From: Sipunculus nudus
Taxonomy: Eukaryota; Annelida; Sipuncula; Golfingiida; Sipunculidae
Direction of reading: 5' to 3'
NCBI GenBank assembly: GCA_026874595.1
Contig: CM049319.1
Span: 59,528,917-59,592,916 of the forward strand
DNA: 64,000 nt
A model generated the notes under the pieces. That model did no database searches and was not told the DNA's origin. It saw only the letters and a list, made by a program, of their open reading frames with translations. The position numbers were made by a program, and so were the translations under genes. This document shows positions 1 to 13,310 of this stretch, in pieces. The stretch's first letter is position 1, and each line of letters begins with the position of its first letter.

Positions 1-591
1 ACATTAAGGAATTATGAATGAAGAGGAGATGAAATATATCAACATTTAATCAAAGAACAAATGAGTAATAAGAGAAGAAGACAACACGAACAGGCTGAAG
101 AGGAATAAAAGCTAAATGTGTTTGTAGACACTTTGACAAGACTAAAGCGGTTACCTGAAGTGAATCTTAATAAGGAACTGTATAAACTAAAAGGGGTGTA
201 GGAAAAGTGAAAATTTGCATAATTTTCCTTCTTTCTTACACGGATTTTTACATCAAACATGAACTATTAAACATCCGAGACAATTTGATTTGAAGGTTCT
301 CTAGTCAGTAGTCACGAGATATTGATGATTTTTAACGTTTATCACCTAACAGAAGATACTTAAGTCAAATGCTAAAAGTTAAGAGTGCTCTGTTTATTTT
401 ATTATCAAAAGAGGTTTAATAACGTTATTATGAACCAATTCACTTTTCTACAATTCTAAATGGAGAAACATTTGCGATTAATGCAGCAACAAACAGTTCT
501 ATATGTTAGCAATAAACACCAAACTCTCATCGTTTCCTCTAGGGATTTCACCTTTTACAATCTTCACGACGCCTCAGTTGACCACGTGACA

Positions 592-816
592 TTAATACCA
601 CCATTCAAGTAAACCGTAAGTATTTGTACGCGACAGCAGGCCAAATTGATTCAACCCATAATGGACACTTGGGTATGTTTTGTCACTAGGATGTGATGTT
701 AACACGATTCTGATCCTGTCCTGTTCTTCCTCATCCTGAATTTCAGGCGGAGGCTGTCCAACATAAGCCATGGCTCTTGATAACGGTTTCTTGGCACATT
801 CCAGACCCTTAGTCAT
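592..816 (-). other. unrecognised open frame of protein-like composition
   Basis: A 74-codon minus-strand frame beginning MTKGLECAKKPLSRAMAYVG and continuing QPPPEIQDEEEQDRIRIVL. Composition (charged, few low-complexity residues) and local GC are higher than in neighbouring DNA. No family recognised and no clear splice sites. It could be chance, an exon of another gene, or a decayed mobile-element fragment. Confidence 0.15.
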
Positions 817-2897
817 TTACTGTTTAAATTGCCGATTTAGACAGGCTAGGGTTGAGAAACGAAAAGGGGCCAATCGCACAATAAAGGAATCATGTAATCT
901 ACCGGACATGCACTGCATTAAGCACAGCTGTATAAGAAAAGGTTCTACCTGAATTGGATAAACTATAAACTATGGCTCCGGGGTAATTTTAAGCTCGAGT
1001 TAAACTTTTAAAAATATTCATGAATTGACCCCTCTAAATATATACTAACAAACTGATATCACAAGAAATTGGTGTTTATTAAAGATTTTCGCTTTCAGAT
1101 TAAACCGCAGGCTTAGTTACTAATACCATAGCGATTCGTAAAAACGTTTTGGCCTATTGAAAATATAAACATCTTGGTACATTTTTATAAAAATATTTTA
1201 CAGCCCTTCTTATGCATAAGTTATTACATCAAGCAACATTAGACAATGTACAAATCCGTTACTCCGGAATCAATGTAAACTCCCATAATTACTGGACAAG
1301 ATCTACAAAGAATGACTTGGTTGTCCTTCGTCAACCCGAAAACGGAGTATTTTAAATGAGGTTTTATTAATGCTTGTTTATCGTTTTGTAAAACGTTGCC
1401 GTATCATCTTAGATCACGTCGACCTCACATACTTGTAGTGATTCTTTAAAACTAAGAATAAACTTATCGTGTCAGGCCACGCACTATACAAAGACGCATG
1501 TTAGTCAATACTATTAAAATAGATCTACTTTACGTTAATGCATCTTGGGCACACATACATACAGATGTTTACGCACTGGAGCCACAGATGCTCTCATATT
1601 CAGAACATATTTTTGTCACTAAATGCTTTATTGCTAACGATTAATGTCGATTTTATCGGTACGTGTTGATAACCGATGTGGCATCATAGTTATTAAAGTT
1701 CTTTTATCATGAGACCGAAGCGAGACATGAGCTTGATAAGCAGCCAACAGACACCTAAAACGGTGACAAACGCTTATCTTTTGAAATTCAATTAAGTTCG
1801 TAAAATTTATGCAATTATAAATTTGCTTTATTAATTTAACGATTTCGAGATGGTTCATAGAAAAGATTTTCCTTTAAAGTTGCGTCCAATCCCCACATAA
1901 AACCCACAAAAAACATGGCCTGAAGACGGTCTTATCGTATTGACAGTTTTCCGATAGACTGGACTTAGAACGGCGGCGATGACGGCTTGTGATAAAACCG
2001 TTGTATTAAGTGACTTGACATTTCCTCATATTTTTTAATCATTTAGTGGATCATTTAGTGCGGCGTTACTGGGGCCTGCAGCCTATCAACATTACGGGAC
2101 TCTAACCTTTCTAGTGAATCTTCTCTGAAATAATACAACTAAATTATGTATTCGCGTTGCAGGTTCTATAAAACAACCTAGTCCAAATGTGTGGAATAGT
2201 AAAAAATAAAGGTCAAATCGTTCTCATGACTGCACTGAAAATGGGCCTGATAATATCTTACATTATGTCCGAAACACAATGAAACAATATTCTTATCAGA
2301 TACAAACAGACAAATTGAATACCTGAATGCGCTAGTGGTCCCATAAACTCTGTGCCAACACAACGGTTATTGCAGTTTTGTCTATTTTAGACGTGAAATG
2401 AGATGGCTAAGGATTACTTACAGTTAAAGATGTCGCTTTACATTATATCGAGGTTGCATTCAGCTAAGCGTATATTGCTGCAACAGTGATAAATTAATAC
2501 AGAAAAGTCAGGGGCAAAATAATAAATATTTGTGTATTCATATATCTGATGAATGACCTCATCGCTGTCTTTGCGTGATACGGTGAAAAGGTATAGGTCC
2601 CCTATTTCAGTAAAGGTTTTGATCGGATTTTATAGCAAAATAAAATATCATAAGGACATATAGTAATAACAGATACCTTTAGAAAGATAATATTTTATAT
2701 GTCAATCAAATCTCGTATTATAAGAAATTGCTTTAAATGATCATCTTTATTACAATACAAAGCTCAATAAACTTCATGGAGGATTATATAGCTTGTTTTT
2801 ATAAAAATCAAACCAAAAGTGAAGTGTGTTGGTCAACATGTGTTAATATTATTGTAGTATTCAGCCAGTTTTTGAGAAGTAACCATTGTAGCTAGTC

Positions 2898-3245
2898 GCC
2901 TCTGCCGAAAGGGTAAGCGTTCATCCCCATTCGTGTTGCGTGTGCTTGTTTGTTTGTGGGTGTTTGTAATTGTTCAAAAGATAATTCAGGCAATCATGAA
3001 AGAAATCTCATGATATTGTCAGGGAATTTCCGGAATGGGCCAATAAAGAATCGATTAACATTTGGTGTGGATCTGGCACATGATCCGGATTCAGGAACGT
3101 CATCAATGAATATTTACAATGAAGAGTCACTTTTGCGACTATGAACATGCAAATATGGGCCGAAAAAGTGAATACAAACCTGGTTTTTGGAGGATCCAAC
3201 AATAGGGACCCACGTGACGAAGGTTTGCAATGCTTAGAATGCAGA
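2898..3245 (+). repeat. dispersed repeat family A, copy 1
   Basis: Shares an ordered series of segments with 21058-21365: gcgttcatccccattcgtg, gcaatcatgaaa, gggccaataaagaatcg, gatccggattc, gggccgaaaaagtgaa and gaaggtttgcaatg. The left part (cctctgccgaaaggg) and right part (gacgaaggtttgc) look like worn versions of the cctccgcc / ggcggagg ends of the element at 51802. Probably an old non-autonomous TIR element. Confidence 0.6.
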
Positions 3246-3528
3246 TTTCTGGTATTAAGATTATAGTTTTCAGACACTAGGTGAAAAGTAACCAATGGAA
3301 CTAGCTCAGGTTACATTACACTCAGAGCTTATTATCGAATTATTGATCAGCATTAATACCTGTGGGCGGCGGGACAGATTTCGGACAGATATTTAGTGTA
3401 GTTTCCACCAGCGACGCCAGATTGAAAACTACTCAATGGAGGCAGCACGCCCGCCCTAAATAGTTGGAGTGAGTTGGATCACGTGATTTGGGCTTGTAAA
3501 TCAATTGTTGGCAATCTGTGAAGAGCCT

Positions 3529-3550
3529 CCCCCCCCCCCCCCCCCCCCCC
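3529..3550 (+). repeat. poly-C run (22 bp)
   Basis: Twenty-two consecutive C followed by the GC-rich ggcgggccgcg. Length is likely polymorphic. Confidence 0.9.
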
Positions 3551-4022
3551 GGCGGGCCGCGTCAGAAGAAGCCAGTAAATTACGACTCAGAGCATCTTTG
3601 TTCTACTAATACAATTTCCTTCAGGGCTGAACTATTGGAAACAGTTCTGGTTTCATCCGAGAAAAACTGAACTGAACTCACACCGTCGTCTGGCCCGTGT
3701 TAAAAAAAAATAAATGGATCTATAGTTTGATTTTTTTTATTAACCAGGTAGTTAAAGGATTCTTATGTTTCTTTTTTGGATTTTAACTATAATACACGCT
3801 TGATCACTTAAAAAACAACCTCTTATTATTCAACTGTGGAGGCCTGTCCGTCATCAGCTCAAGTCGTTAAGCGCTACTGGCAGTACTGCCACTTTAATAT
3901 ATTGATTTTTAAATATTTTTCAAACTGAAAAACGACTACCTGCCATACTCTTTTAGGTTTTAATACTGTTTTTTGCTACACCCTTTCTTTAAATTGATGA
4001 TTTTTACTGTCGATACAAGTAG

Positions 4023-4200
4023 AGTTAAACCTCGAAATTTCGATCACCAACGTGACCTCGATAAAATGATCGCATTTTCTAGTTGGTCGTGTCAACGTGG
4101 CTTGATATAAAGAGCAAAATAAAAATTGGGCCGTGAAAAAGTGGTCGTTATTTTAGGTGGTTGCTACACTAAACTGTGACGTTAAGCGTGGTTTTATTGT
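4023..4200. mobile_element. possible pogo/Tigger-like MITE
   Basis: Left side agttaaacctcgaaatttcg with gatcacc, right side gttaagcgtggttttattgt. The left motif (GTTAAACCTC) is typical of Tigger-type ends and recurs at 33728. The right end is an imperfect inverse. No clear coding content. Confidence 0.35.
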
Positions 4201-6765
4201 ATCAGCTTGAAAAGAGACCAAAAGTACTGTATGTCAATATTTCAAAATAAAGGTATTTCACCGCTTAAGGTCATGCCATGATCTCGCCAATTTTGACCAA
4301 ATTACTGTTACCACACAAAAGAATGCGGCCCCTCTGTATATTGCAAGTAGGTGTCTTTTATACCAACCATTTACGGACAGTCAATATTAAAACGTAAATT
4401 TAAGTTCCACATAGCCCAGCCGAAACTTTATGGATTACACGTATAATATCATTGAATAATATTGCGTTGCATTGAAAAAATATATATTTAAATTGGGTTG
4501 TATTTCATTTTTCAACTTGTACATGCAACTCTTCTTTTTACGTAAGTGTCAACCAGTTTAATTTATGAATAAGTAAACCTATATATCCTGCCAGTCTCGA
4601 TAACTATCATATTGGAATATGCTCAGCGTTAGAAAACAAGCACAAATTGAAATAAATAATTTAGGTTGAAACTTGGATTAAATTTGAGTCTTACATGCCC
4701 CATTTACGCAAGTATCAACCAGATTAACTTATCAACAAGAACAGGCAATCTTCCGTATTTCTATATTTGGAAATATCGCTATCTTTTTATTCCCCATGCA
4801 GTGAAACGGAATATTCTTCTGAGTAGCATCTGTTGGAAATGAGTGAACTGTCCTGAGATTATCTTACCGTTACATCTCTATTTTACGTTTAGGATTTTAT
4901 ATTTTATTGATTATAAGCACTATTTCTTTGGGTAATTAGGCCGATAATGATGACACATTGAGAGAATGTGAAAGCTCAGATGCCTTATGACTTATAGGGT
5001 GTCCAATTAAATCCACAACTCAATCATTCTGTCCTAATCTAATATAGCTGAGGACGATAACCCCTATGGTGTCTTATGACAAATGACCGAGTGCCTGAGG
5101 CATTGGGAGAAATAAACATATTGAGAAAACGTCATGGGAACAGGTTATCGTGAATACTCAAGAGATATTATATTGAAATATTCTCACAAGCAGTTAATGA
5201 AACATAGGATATTACAATATGATTTAAAAGTATTTTAAATGATATCATTAATGTAAAGTCTTAGGAAAGTGAATTGCCATTGAAACGCTGTATTTTAGAA
5301 AAATCTCATTCTTGAGGTTCCCATGCATTATGGTAAATCGGACATTATAGCCAATATATTATAAACTAATCTTGTAACAAAAAGAATTTTAAAGAAGTAT
5401 CAAATTATACTGGATATAATTCCCATCAGTGGTAAAATGTTGCCGCAGAACGGAATATCACAGAACAAGGTGCAGACGGATTCCCTGCATTTTAACAAGT
5501 TGATTTTGCTGGCTTTGATAAGGTTACACAACGCTTTCGGTGTCACCTTTCAAAAGAGGTATTGCAACCCTTTAAGCCATATGATCTGGCGCATTAGGTT
5601 TAACCATTGGGCTCCAATAATTAAACAGCTTCCAGCGGGTTAGTCAAATTTTCCAAGGATTGTCGCTCGACCTTAATACTAAGATCTTTCCATTTCCCTC
5701 AATCCCATTTCTTGAAGGTCTAGCACACCTATTTCCAATCTCATATAATCATATAACACCCTTTCCTATAAAAATGTATTCATATAAATTCAGCATGTAA
5801 TGAACCCAATTTTTGAAGAAAAAAATTGTTCGATGAATTTTTTTGACAAAAAAGTGAAGTTGTTTGATTTGATAAACAGCTGTTGGCAAATCTATGAGCG
5901 CCGTAAACTGAGCAGTGAAGTAAGCCACCAGAAAACCCTGTCAAGAGAAATCTAGATCGTTTTACAAGCTTAGTATTTCTGAAACTGCGAGCCCCAAATT
6001 TTCAGGGAAGAATAAAAGCAACCTGTTTTGCGAGATTTAAGACAATCCTAAAGTTTTCCTGTGACGCCACACTTTGCACGAGCAAATCCCATCAGGGCCC
6101 AGTCTCTGTTCAGGGTGCAATGCAGCCACACACAACAAATCCACGTTATTATACGTTTACTTAATCCCAGTGCTCATAATCGGACTCACAATGATGCGTA
6201 TCTGCTGTTCAAAGTTTACGATTACAATTTTCAGTTTGAGCCCAACAATGCACCGCAGCTTCTACAAACTTCATCGCCGTAGTAAAAATGTAGTAAAGAG
6301 AGTAATGTATTTTGGATTAGAATCGTTTCAAGGTAATTTAAATTCACAAGGGTTTTTTTTTTGCTGGTAACGACTTCACGGATTGAGTAATCTTTCTTAA
6401 ATTATGTTCAGTTTTAATGTTGTTTACTAATAAATGTCCAGTTTTTTCTCATGTCTCTCTGACAGGAGTAAAACCTTTCTTTTTTAGTTGACACGGCTTC
6501 TTTGCATGTGCATACGTGATCTTTTAAGATCGATTAATTAATTTAATCGATTATGAAAGAACACAACCAATCATCTTGATAATTGATAAACTGGAGCATA
6601 CATGTCGAAAAGTGGGATAAATTTGCAAAATTTTATTGTCAGGTTTATTTTTTACGAAGCGCCGGGTTTTATGAGTAAACGTAGATGCCGGCTTCCATTA
6701 AAGCAAATGCCCCGGAGTCATTGACCAGGATGTTGCATCATATATGAACGAAATGAGGTGATGTC

Positions 6766-6791
6766 GTGACCTAATGACGTCCTTAGGTCAC
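6766..6791. repeat. perfect 9-bp inverted repeat
   Basis: gtgacctaa and ttaggtcac separated by 8 bases. It includes a tgacgtc CRE-like core in the loop and cacgtg next to the right arm. Possibly a protein-binding palindrome; no gene start nearby is known. Confidence 0.4.
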
Positions 6792-9546
6792 GTGATTTAC
6801 CTTCAGGCTTTCAATTATTAATGTAATGTTAAGTCTCCGAACCAACTGACACCCTTAAGGGTCACATGACACACGTAAAAAGCCTGGCCCTATGTGGCCG
6901 GAGTTGGCTATGGTGTGTGCCCCTCTGCACTTATTGTATCGTACAGAAATCCTAATATAATTGACCATTTTTGTCGTTTCCCCTCCTGCTTGTACCTTCA
7001 TCTGCTTCTTCATAATTAATGGTTAATAAGTCACAAGTCACAAAGCAGAAAAAGTTTTGCCTTAGTCACGCCTTCGGATTTCTTTCAGGTCACACCCTCG
7101 TGCCCTTATCGAACCCTGATTTGTTTTTGTTTTTTTTATTCTCCTCATTATATCCAGGGCCTGCCAACTTTATATTAAATCCAGGGCCTATATTGACAGA
7201 GAGAGAGAGACTTAATTCACAGAGTACAGGCATAACCTGAGTGAGCAAAACCTGTTTTGTCAGGCTGTGTGGACCTGTTTTGGATACAATTGTCATAAAA
7301 GCTTGTGTCTTTGAAGTTTCTCATAAAAATATACCTATTTAAATGCAAATGTAAAATATGGCATTAAAGAGGTGTTAACTGAACACAAAGTTTCTATTTA
7401 AAAAATTTCTGTTCCCTTTCTGAATAAAAAATTAAACACAACTGTTTGATTTGACATCCTTGTTTAAGCTAGTAATTATTTAAGAGTGTTGGCATTCTAT
7501 CATCCGATTTGCAGCACAGCAAAATATGATAAATAATATGAAAAACAACCAATTTATAACGTGACAGCCATAAGCAGGACTGAACTCTTAGCACCAAAAC
7601 TGTTCTCGCAGATTTATGTATCACTTGTTGCATATATAGCCATGCCTCAGGTCACACTTTCTGCATATATGGTTAAGCATAATGAACTTTCCTGTTGAAA
7701 GCATTTTCAAAAAAAAAAAAGAAGAAAAGGTGGACATTGTTTGCTTGAAGAGAGTTTACTATTTCAGTTGAAGAAAACTGAAAATAAATGGTCGCATTAT
7801 TCAAAGTGAAAAACTAGTCCCAGAATATTGCTTTTCCTTTTTCGCGACATGTTGAAGTACTATGCAATGGTGGATGTAACGTAAACGTGTTTCAATAATC
7901 ATATAATGCATTTTGTCATTTGTAGGATAAGCACAAAGCAAAAGGTAAACCAGATTTATGAAGAGTATGTTTTATCCCAGTTGTATTGTTAGTTGTTTAG
8001 TTACATGGTTGTTTGGTTTGATGGCATTGGCATAAACTGGCATAACGAAAGAACATGCATGATTACTCGGTTACAATTCTAGTGTATATACATCCACCAA
8101 ATGGTTGGTTTTTTTTTTGTTCCTGTTGTTTGATATGTTGTTAGGAACTTTACTCAAAATAGCTAGGAACAGTTTCCGATGAAATGTGTGGAGGCTCGGG
8201 ATAATACAAAAAAAATATTCTAATATATTTGGATCACCACACTAACATATTTAAGAGAATCGTTACAACTGCGATAAAGGGCAATTTCTTTATCCGGCAA
8301 GAGGGCGAGTCATTTACTGGTATTGGGGACCACCTTAGTCTGGTGGGAAAAGCCGACCGGTGATATTACCGTCGAGTTTATGAAGCGTAACCTAAAGTAA
8401 TCCTGTAGTTAGCTTAAAATGACGTGGTTAAAATTACGCGATTTCTCATTTTTAAGTGTTTCGCGAGGCTTCCATTTTCGCGATCTCACAAGACAGAATA
8501 CCTATAGTGTCCAAAATTTATTTTGATAATTAATTATATCAAATATCATTTGCAAAAAAAAATATAATAAAAAAACATGGTTAATGATAACAGTTGGAAT
8601 ATCTGAAGTCATTTAAATAATATCAATCTTTACACATTCATGTTCAGTCATTTAAATATTATAAATCTTCACACATTCATTTTCATTCATAATGTCAAGT
8701 TTTTACAATCAAATTTGCCGACGATAGGCCTCTTAATAACTTTTTTTTATCGCGACAATTCCCTTTTCGCAAATATTGTGAACGTAAACCCTCTGGAACA
8801 AAAAAGGCAACCACTTTATATTCCATATTCATGCGTAGCTTACAACAAAGTTTCAACATGATCCTGGTTATCTTTCGGATCTGGTGAAATGGAGTAATGG
8901 CGGAAGTATATACTTCTAACTTCACAGATCATTACTTTGCTGTTTTTTTTTCTGTTTGATATTTAATGTGCACTTAGAAAATATCGTCGAGCTTTGTTTG
9001 AATATAATTTGCAAGCCAGTATGTCTGTTTGATCAGTGAATCCGATTGAAACTTCATTCAATCATTTAAGACAAAATATTATAACACATATTGAAATTGA
9101 AGTTGGTTGGAGACTAAAGGCCTAGTGGACATGAAAAATTTATGAAAAGAACCAACATTTACATGTATAAATATAATATTATTTAAATCCTCTTGGTCTT
9201 CGGGGTCTCGTGGAAATGTGATGTGGCTTCTGCCAGCCTCACCTTTTTATCTAAATTTTACAGAATATTTTTGACACTAGTCAGCCTATCAGCAGCATTT
9301 AAATGCAGCTCTCTGTGCATGTGTCCAAAGCCCTTGACCTTCATTAGTCGAGATATCTCAGATATTCAATTTTGTAAAATATTTATATTAGTTGGCAAGA
9401 TCATATTTTGCTTTTTTAAAATATTCATTTTTTTATGTAACTGCCTCTATTTTGTTAAATTGCCTCATTTATTTCATTTTTGTTTGATACCACTTGTTTA
9501 ACTAATTCCATACCTTATTCCATTGCGATAATCCTGGTGTTAACCA

Positions 9547-9597
9547 GGCTCGGTTTATCACTCCTGCTTGGCCCTGCATGGGTCATAAATCCGAGCC
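9547..9597. repeat. inverted repeat
   Basis: ggctcggtttat and ataaatccgagcc form 12-13 bp arms with one mismatch around a 26-bp GC-rich centre. Could be the core of a MITE or a hairpin. Confidence 0.5.
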
Positions 9598-12500
9598 ACC
9601 CGTGAAAGGCGCACTCGTTTGTGATATGGTTTTGATTACGATCTAATTGCCATTAAGCCTATACCTCATTACTTCATTGCAGTTATTTGTTAATTTATAA
9701 ACAATTAAAATTTCAGTGTGCATGCGCACCCTTTCCTGGAATAGGAAATAGTATAGGAAATATACGGACCTGTATATTAACTAAATGAAAGAGTGCTAAT
9801 AGGGATACTGCAAGTCTCTTTTTGCGGTGTTACGTGCCAATGTAGGCTTAAGATCGATCCATGTAATAATAAATAAAATATTATCCCCAGTAAAAAAAAA
9901 AAAAGACTGGTGACGCACGCCGGGGATCAAAAGTAAAATACTCTATTAAAACTAACCGTAACCCATATACTGCTGTTTATCACTTGCACCTATGTTGGCG
10001 AATGTATTTAATATTTAATGTTAAAATAACGCAGGTTCCTGGAACGGAATATATTACATGAATATTTAAACGCACATGTCAAATTTGTTACAAGTTACTC
10101 TAGCACAGAAAATGCATAGTATTAATATTCAACACGAACTCTCCAGTAATAATGACAGCCATTCAAATCCCCTCGTTTTAATGACAAATCCATTTAAACC
10201 CCCGTCACATTACAATGAAACAAAGTAGAAGCCACTTATAGCTTCTTAATTAAACTGCCAGATGGGTCTGACGCAAAGTGGATAGTTTCATTTTGAAGTA
10301 CTTAAGTATTAATCCCTTGTTATTTGTTTCAGTTTCCTAGATATGTTTTACTGATAAAGTTTTTTAAGTCTATTGCTTCTTTAACTGTGCACATTCTCCG
10401 ATTATTTGGATGCAAATATCAAACTATATCATCCTTTATCCTATTATCAAAAGTCGAATGTAGACTCCGAATATTTCATTAGGATACAATTTCCCGTGAT
10501 ATTTTGATATAATCAAACATTTGAATATTTAAAAGTTTCGCTATTTTAATCAGAAAATATAAGGGAGACACTCTATAGGGCTTATATGAAACTCATGACA
10601 CTATATAAAATATGTTTGATTCTATCATACATTTATCTTATTTACAAGTGGAATTGAAACAAAATCTCATAATCGTGCTGAAGTATCTCATGATGTGGAT
10701 TTGTGAATAACAGAGACTTCTAAATCAACTGTATGGATAGAGTATTTCCTAATAGTTACGGTATGGGAAATTGAGGAAAAGTTATTCAGTTCAAACCTTT
10801 TTTATTTATTTAAATATTTATGTATTTATTTAAAACAAATATATTTCATCGGGAAAACCCATTCAGTATAATGATGTTTCTTCAGTGTGGCCCTGTAACT
10901 ATTGCATATACTGTATTACAATAGAAATAGATCCCAGAATACTGGCAAGGTCCGAATAAACAAATGAAAATTTGTTATGTTCGGACTTGGCTTTGAGTAA
11001 AGGCAAACGCATTATATGGAAATCTTAAGAGCTTTAGATATTCGATCTAACGTTTTATGGTGAGAGAGCCAACGTCTTTTCATCATCATCCCATGTTAAT
11101 TTATGGCCACTGTTATAGACTCTTTTTCCAAAGTCTGAATTATTCTTCTGAACTTTTATAACATGATCCTGATATGAAAAGTAATATTTGCCTAAAATAC
11201 ATATGCAAAGAGTCTAAATATTAAATTCTTTTTCTCTAGGGATCAACAAAGAGAGAATTGAAAATCAATTATATTTTATTAGTTGAATTCAACCAGTAAT
11301 CTCGTGACAAGATGTGTTTTAGGCTACAATAACTTTTACCTTTGACTTCATGATAAAGTCATTAAACCTTAAAAGAAAAATGAATAATTAGGACCATAGA
11401 GAATGAATATATAATGTTCTCTATGCAATTTCAACTTTATATATATTTCCTCGGCACCGGTACCATTTACGACAGATTGTGACCCCGTGTATAAATGAAA
11501 ATTGAAATTCAGAGGGCTTAATAATAATTTGCCTGTCTTTTGTATTCACATTTCCGATCTTCATGAAAGGCAAAGTGTGGCGAAGATTGCAGATTGACAG
11601 GTAAAAGATATGAATTTACCCAAAGGATATAGATCTTGTATGCCACCTGTGAATCAATGATAAAAAAATATTGTCACATCTTTTTATTAATTTCCAATTA
11701 TTTAAAAGATATCTATATTTGTTCTGTGTTGACTTTAACAATTTTGCAAACACATTGATAAACACAGTAATTTATATGATATTTAATATAATAATGTATA
11801 TTATTGTAGAGAAAACCGCGAATATGAAACCCTTTCCAAATACTGAAAAAGTCCACAGCGAAAAATTTAACCTCTTGGTGAAGCCAACCAGTATTTGAAA
11901 AGAAATATTTTGGATTATATTTGTCATAATCCCTTACGTTGAAGACAATGCTGTTATACTTATATATGTGAAAATTCTAAAAAAAAACTGCTGAATTTAA
12001 ACCGCGCGAATATGAATTAAACCACCGTATATAATATATTCTTTACCGTATTGTTATCGTCATCCTTATGTATATAAATGCTTATCTCGTCTTTTCTGAA
12101 AAAGATAACCCATTCAGCATGGGTTTTGTTGTTATATTTCAATAATGATGCTGTATATTTAAATAAAGGTATTAAAACACACGGAAACCTGTCATATCAT
12201 GTCAACATATGATACTTAAATGAACAGAAACATGAAATCCAGTTAAATTAATGGACATTAACACGTTTGACTTTTGTTGAAATCATAAGAGAGAGGTATT
12301 TAAGTGTTATCTTAAATCACGTTACTGATATATGTTAAAATCGTATTGAGAAGGATAAATAAAACGACTTAAATAGATTATAAAAACACATTTTACTGAA
12401 TAAACTACTGGTATGGTGATTTTAATTGGTTGACATAAACCCCAAGGGACTCGAACGCCTATTTAGTCTAGATTAAAAGACATTCTTGAATATTCATGAC

Positions 12501-12816
12501 TTGTATCCTAGTGTAATGGTAATAAAATGGTGACAAAGGTTTAAAGGGTGTTTTCCCAGACTCCATTCAGATTGATTCAGACATGAAGACCATTAAATCT
12601 TATACGTTTGAAATATTACGGGTTATATCGGTTGCTGTTATTAGGAATGGCTCCCGCAAGGAATAATATATAGGAGATATATATATATATAGAATTAATT
12701 GCTGCATGTCCAATTCATGACTGGGTGATCCAGAAAAGATTATGGAGATTTTGTGACCATGGTAAAGGAAATTTCGAATAAAATTTACACTAAGAATTAT
12801 TGGTTTAGCCTTTTTA

Positions 12817-12831
12817 TTATATATATATATA

Positions 12832-12873
<42 letters not shown>
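12817..12873. repeat. (TA)n microsatellite, interrupted
   Basis: Alternating TA with two interruptions; a shorter TA stretch lies at 12675-12689. Shadow Ile/Tyr repeat frames here are not genes. Confidence 0.9.
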
Positions 12874-12876
<3 letters not shown>

Positions 12877-13172
12877 TTACTTAAAAGAAATCTGTTTCTG
12901 GTGCTGGGAAAGATAAACTGAAACGTTATACGGAAATATTTTTGAATATTCTTTGATGGTGTTCTTGAATGCGTATCATTTTCAGGATTCACAAAAAAAT
13001 CTAATTTCGATTCTTTAATGATTTTCCGTTCGATTGCATGATTTATTTTGTGAACAAACACACAGGAATTTGGATGAACGCGTACCCTCCTGGCAAAAGC
13101 ACAAATTGTAAATGGGCGGTGTATATTTTCCTGATGGACGTATTAAATTATCATGTATTTTTTATCTTACAG

Positions 13173-13310
13173 TGTGACATGGCTGTTGGTACCAAGCTGT
13201 TCTTTGACATGATGCACGACCAGCCGCCTAAGGTCATGCTTTTTGGCGGTTCATGTTCTCAAGTGACTGCCCCGATCGCCGAAAGCGTCGTTTGGTGGGA
13301 TATGTGGCAG
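13173..13310 (+). CDS. GABBR2: GABBR2-like exon 1 of those seen (flytrap lobe 1)
   Basis: 46 codons, phase 0 at both ends, between a ttatcttacag acceptor and a GTAGGT donor. It begins [16 protein letters not shown] and contains [18 protein letters not shown], matching the lobe 1 segment of GABBR2 where the family has a Cys-Cys disulfide; both cysteines (first residue and the C of GGSC) are present. In vertebrate GABBR2 an exon also starts at this cysteine, so one upstream exon with the signal peptide is expected, but I find none in 1-13172. Confidence 0.93.

Larger units (their letters stand above)
1..13172. other. non-coding stretch upstream of the first exon seen
   Basis: AT-rich DNA with many stops in all frames. 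I searched it for the missing GABBR2 first exon (signal peptide, then a hydrophobic strand leading to a Tyr/Asn-Asp segment before the exon 1 Cys) and found none with a matching donor. It holds the repeats listed separately at 2898, 3529, 4023, 6766, 9547 and 12817, and one unrecognised minus-strand open frame at 592-816. It may be an intron or 5' flank. Confidence 0.6.
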
